Positions 60,840 through 64,000 of a stretch of 64,000 bases of DNA are shown piece by piece. The stretch's first letter is position 1. Every line of letters starts with the position of its first letter. Source of the DNA: Ciceribacter ferrooxidans (GTDB taxonomy: Bacteria > Pseudomonadota > Alphaproteobacteria > Rhizobiales > Rhizobiaceae); the NCBI RefSeq assembly GCF_004137355.1, contig NZ_SDVB01000253.1, positions 650,106-714,105 of the forward strand. The letters run 5' to 3'. Under the pieces are notes generated by a model that saw only the letters and a list, made by a program, of their open reading frames with translations, did not search any database and was not told the DNA's origin. The position numbers and the translations under genes are program-made.

Positions 60840-62093
60840 TTATGGCTTGAACCGTTCCGGACGCCAGGCGCTCATGTCGAGGAACGGCTTCTCGCCGGTG
60901 ACGGCCTCGGCGATCAGCCGTCCGGTGACCGGGCCGAGGGTGAGCCCGTGATGGGCGTGCCCGAAGGCGAACCAGAGGCCGTCGTGGCGCGGCGCCTTGC
61001 CGATGATCGGCATCATGTCCGGCGTGCAGGGCCGCGCCCCCATCCACGGTTCCGGATCGAGCCGTTCGCCGAGCGGGAAGATCGTGCGCGCCACCTTTTC
61101 GGCGCGCTCGACCTGCACCGGCGATTTCGGCGCGTCGCGGTCGGCGAATTCCGCACCCGTGGTCAGACGGATGCCCTTGTCCATCGGCGCGAGGAAATAG
61201 CCGCGCTCCTTGTCCATGGTCCAGTTGTTGAGGACGGCATTGCCCGCCGGCGCGTAATGCATGTGGTAGCCGCGCTTGACGCCGACGATGAAGCTGTAGC
61301 CGAGCGTGCGGGTCACGTCCTCCGACCAGGGGCCGAGCGCCAGCACGACATCCTTGCCCTCCACAGTTCCGTCGACGGTCTTCACCTGCCAGCCCTTGCC
61401 GTTGGCGGCGGGTTTCAGCGTCGTGGCGTCACCCCTGATGAACTTGCCGCCGAGGCTTTCGAAATAAGCGAGATAGGCCATGGTCAGCCCGTGCGGGTCG
61501 GTCACCGACCAGGGGTCGTTCCATTTCAGCGCGCCGACGAACTTGCCCGACAGGTGCGGCTCCACGCGGGCGAGGTCGTCCGCCGACAGCGCCGTGAAGT
61601 TGATGGCCGCGACCTTCGCCAGCCGCTCGGCCTCGGCGACTTCCTTGTCCATCGCCGCCCTGGTGCGGAAGGCTTCCATCCAGCCGTCCTTGCGAATCAG
61701 GCGCTCGGCACCCGCCGCCTTGATCAGGTCGGCATGTTCCGAGACCGAATTTTCGATGAGCGGCGCGTAGGCGTTGGCGATCGCCTGATGGCGCACCTCG
61801 TTCGAATGCCACCAGTAGCGCGACAGGAACGGCACCAGCTTCGGCATGGCCGTCGGATGGTAATGCGCGTCGATCCGGTTGTTGAGGCTGTAGCGCACCA
61901 GCATGCCGACTTCCTGCGGGAAGCCGTAGGGCACGATACCCTCGCGCTGGATCAGACCCGCATTGCCGAACGAGGTTTCCTCGCCGGCACCCCGCCGGTC
62001 GACAAGCACCACAGAGCGGCCGCGGCGGGCGAGATGGATGGCGGTGGAAACGCCGACGATACCGGCGCCGAGCACGATTGCATCTGCAGACAT
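60840..62093 (-). CDS. dadA: D-amino-acid dehydrogenase-like FAD oxidoreductase
   Basis: A 417-aa DAO-family flavoprotein. The N-terminal FAD motif AIVLGAGIVGVSTAIHLARRG (about residues 5-25) begins directly after the ATG. VKRGYHMHYAPAGNAVLNNW and C-terminal WMGARPCTPDMMPIIGKAP plus GLWFAFGHAHHGLTLGPVTGRLIAEAVTG are typical of DadA-type D-amino-acid dehydrogenases. It oxidises a D-amino acid or related imino acid to the keto form. The start at 62093 gives family length; the frame extends to 62237 but lacks similarity. The RBS (GAAAAGA) is weak. No alanine racemase is adjacent, so the substrate is open. Confidence 0.8.
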   Translation of the reverse strand: MSADAIVLGAGIVGVSTAIHLARRGRSVVLVDRRGAGEETSFGNAGLIQREGIVPYGFPQEVGMLVRYSLNNRIDAHYHPTAMPKLVPFLSRYWWHSNEVRHQAIANAYAPLIENSVSEHADLIKAAGAERLIRKDGWMEAFRTRAAMDKEVAEAERLAKVAAINFTALSADDLARVEPHLSGKFVGALKWNDPWSVTDPHGLTMAYLAYFESLGGKFIRGDATTLKPAANGKGWQVKTVDGTVEGKDVVLALGPWSEDVTRTLGYSFIVGVKRGYHMHYAPAGNAVLNNWTMDKERGYFLAPMDKGIRLTTGAEFADRDAPKSPVQVERAEKVARTIFPLGERLDPEPWMGARPCTPDMMPIIGKAPRHDGLWFAFGHAHHGLTLGPVTGRLIAEAVTGEKPFLDMSAWRPERFKP

Positions 62094-62301
62094 TCTTTTC
62101 AGGATTCCGTTGCTGTCACGTCTTTCGCTGAACATTGCAATTGTCGATGCCGCCGCGCAAATGGAAAAATGCAAGGATTTGCCGATTGCCGACAGGCGTT
62201 GCAAAAATGCGCGAAGTCTTCGCAGACTCTTCGACAAAGGCCATGAAGGTAGCCACGATCCGTCGTCGAAGCGGCTCCGGATCGCAGGTTTCGTCAGGCC
62301 G

Positions 62302-63006
62302 TCATACCGATCGGGTCAAGCCGCCGTCGACACGGATATTCTGCCCGGTGATGTAGGCGGCGCCATCGGAGGCAAGGAAAGCGACGGTCGCCGCGATCTC
62401 AGCGCTGGTGCCGTAGCGTTTCATCGGCACGGCCGAGCGGCGTTCCTCGGTGGCGGGCAGGCTGTCGATCCAGCCGGGCAGGACGTTGTTCATGCGGATA
62501 TTGTCGGCCGCGTAGGTGTCCGCGAAGATCTTGGTGAAGGCGGCGAGGCCGGCGCGGGCGACGGCGGAGGTGGGGAACATCGACGACGGCTCGAAGGCCC
62601 AGGCGGTCGATATGTTGATGATGACCCCGGATTTCTGCTTCTGCATGATCGGCGTGACGAGGCGTGTCGGGCGTACGGCGTTGAGGAAATAGATATCCAT
62701 GCCCGTATGCCAGTCTTCGTCGGTCAGGTCGAGCAGCGGCTTGCGCGGCCCGTGGCCGGCGCTGTTCACCAGCACGTCGACCCGCCCCCATTTCTCGACG
62801 GTCGTGTCCACGAAACGTTTGAGATCGTCATTCGACTGGTTGGAGCCGGTGATCCCGATGCCGCCCAGCTCTTCGGCGAGCGCCTCGCCCTTTCCGGACG
62901 AGGAGAGGATCGCGACGTTGAACCCGTCCGCCGCCAGACGCCGGGCGCTTTCCGCACCCATGCCGCTGCCGCCCGCAGTGACGATGGCTACCTTCTTTAC
63001 CGACAT
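62302..63006 (-). CDS. SDR-family oxidoreductase with an altered active site
   Basis: A 234-aa Rossmann-fold protein. The nucleotide-binding TAGGSGMGAESARRLAADGF (about residues 10-29) and NSAGHG (about 85-90) are present. Where classical SDRs have YxxxK, this protein reads SAVARAGLAAF (about 147-157), so the usual Tyr and Lys appear as Ser and Arg. C-terminal VAFLASDGAAYITGQNIRVDGG is typical. It may still bind NAD(P)(H), but catalysis by the normal route is doubtful. The 211-bp stretch from 63007 to 63218 has no gene. Confidence 0.85.
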   Translation of the reverse strand: MSVKKVAIVTAGGSGMGAESARRLAADGFNVAILSSSGKGEALAEELGGIGITGSNQSNDDLKRFVDTTVEKWGRVDVLVNSAGHGPRKPLLDLTDEDWHTGMDIYFLNAVRPTRLVTPIMQKQKSGVIINISTAWAFEPSSMFPTSAVARAGLAAFTKIFADTYAADNIRMNNVLPGWIDSLPATEERRSAVPMKRYGTSAEIAATVAFLASDGAAYITGQNIRVDGGLTRSV

Positions 63007-63218
63007 TGCAAGAGCCTCTCTTCCACGATGGGGCGCCCTGACGTAGGGCCGTCACGTGGTAACGAAAGGGGTCCTTGTCCTTTTGGCAAGAAAAAAAGAG
63101 ATAATGGCGTTACGCGCCGGAAGACGCCGTCGCTCGACGGGCATCAGGTCGCCAATGATGCCAAAACGATATCCGGCACGACTGGAAAATCAAGGAATTA
63201 AGGGGATTTAGCGAGAAT

Positions 63219-63292
63219 TGGCTGGGGAACCTGGATTCGAACCAAGATTAACGGAGTCAGAGTCCGTCGTTCTACCGTTGAACTATTCCCCA
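63219..63292 (-). tRNA. tRNA-Gln (CTG)
   Basis: A 74-nt cloverleaf read on the minus strand. The acceptor is TGGGGAA with TTCCCCA, discriminator G, CCA encoded at 63221-63219. The anticodon stem ACGGA/TCCGT encloses the loop CTCTGAC with anticodon CTG, and the T-loop is TTCGAAT. CTG reads CAG glutamine codons. Confidence 0.95.
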
Positions 63293-63557
63293 GCAGTGGA
63301 CCGCGTGAGTGTGCGATCCGTCGGTGAGGCGGGCTTATAAACAAAAGCCGACGGCTTGCAAATACCTGTTCTCAAAAAAATCGGAAAAAATTCCGCTACC
63401 GCGAAGACGCGCCCGTAGGCCCGGTTGCGCGCCGGATTTCGACGGAAAAACAGTTTGGCTAAAACCGGACCCGCTGATATTATCGCGCCAACGAAAATCG
63501 AATATGGCGCCAGCGGCATGCCGCAGTCGGCCTTGCGCGGCGCAACGGAATAGATAA

Positions 63558-64000
63558 GTGACAGACCCCGATCGCGGCCTCAGGCCGTCAAGCGAGGGGG
63601 CGTCGGCAGAAAGCCGCAGCGGGGAGGCAACCCTCCGGCGCGGCAAGGCCAAGACGAATGCGCCGAAGGTTTCGGGCGCCGCCGTCGTGGCCGGCGAGGG
63701 GCAGGCGGCGACGTCGGCTCCGGCTGGACGTTCCGCCACCAACCAGGCGCATGAGCCGGTTCGCAAGCGAAAGCGCCGGCGACGCGGCCGTTCGGGACAG
63801 GCCCAGACCGTCGATCTGCCGCATTCCGCAAATACCGACAAGACGGCGGCGCCTGCGGCAGAGGCCGACCATCCCCATTCCGGAAAACCGGGCAAGAAGC
63901 GCCGTCGCAACCGCAATCGCCGCAGCCTGCAGGGGCGGCCGCTCGCCTCGGGCAAGCCGGCCACCGTCCAGCCGGCCTCGCCGGCGCCGGCCGCGGCTCC
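63558..64000 (+). CDS. Partial protein with a long basic low-complexity N-terminus
   Basis: An open frame from GTG at 63558 (an in-frame TAA stands immediately before it) to the window edge, at least 147 residues. The visible part is Ala/Pro/Ser/Gly-rich with two strongly basic clusters (RKRKRRRRGRSG at about 70-81 and KKRRRNRNRR at about 113-122), which suggests nucleic-acid or polyphosphate binding. No folded domain has begun. Rhizobial Ppx/GppA-type phosphatases can carry such tails, but this is a weak guess. It lies downstream of tRNA-Gln on the other strand; 63293-63557 shows no other gene. Confidence 0.55.
   Translation, partial: MTDPDRGLRPSSEGASAESRSGEATLRRGKAKTNAPKVSGAAVVAGEGQAATSAPAGRSATNQAHEPVRKRKRRRRGRSGQAQTVDLPHSANTDKTAAPAAEADHPHSGKPGKKRRRNRNRRSLQGRPLASGKPATVQPASPAPAAA

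Overview
This 64-kb window is GC-rich, densely packed alphaproteobacterial DNA. The gene content and order point to Rhizobiaceae, close to Sinorhizobium/Ensifer or Shinella. Markers include isocitrate lyase beside a short-chain acyl regulator, acetoacetyl-CoA synthetase near the cell-cycle kinase CbrA and the phasin PhaP, an FbpA-type iron-binding protein divergent from the Rrf2-type iron regulator RirA, and a tRNA-His that lacks the extra 5' G and has A73. There is no phage, transposase, integrase or CRISPR array.

Layout: 0-18.3 kb looks like core chromosome: a chemoreceptor end, aceA and its divergent XRE regulator, a potFGHI polyamine ABC transporter, an AsmA-like protein, acsA2, an iron-type ABC permease, cbrA, phaP and tRNA-His. 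From 18.4 to 50.6 kb the content is accessory and largely about low oxygen and nitric oxide. It holds a PRPP/phosphoribosyl module with two FixK/FNR-type boxes, an AttEFGH-like exporter, a DctSR-DctPQM C4-dicarboxylate TRAP system, the O2-independent ubiquinone genes ubiT-ubiU-ubiV plus ubiD/ubiX, a nor cluster (norEFCBQD with nnrU, a hemerythrin-like protein and a 51-aa membrane protein), hemN, and a HupE/DUF1007 metal-uptake-like block. From 50.6 kb on the content again looks like core: LysR-mmsA, fbpA/rirA, a GMC oxidoreductase, gluconokinase, a GFA protein, puuB/puuA, a DadA-like dehydrogenase, an SDR, tRNA-Gln and the start of a basic-tailed protein.

How the genes work together: four 14-bp TTG-N8-CAA boxes (in front of ubiT, norE and its divergent operon, norC, and hemN) tie NO reduction, heme synthesis and anaerobic quinone synthesis into one NnrR/FNR-type regulon. 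Two TTGAY-N4-RTCAA boxes lie between a PAS-like/PRPP-synthetase fusion gene and a kinase-like gene, and suggest that this poorly described module is also switched on by low oxygen. Polyamine uptake (potFGHI) and catabolism (puuA, puuB) sit at opposite ends. Iron control is visible as an IRO-like box before fbpA and an Irr-type ICE box over the rirA promoter.

Limits: all calls come from reading the sequence and remembered family features. No searches were run, and synteny statements are from memory.
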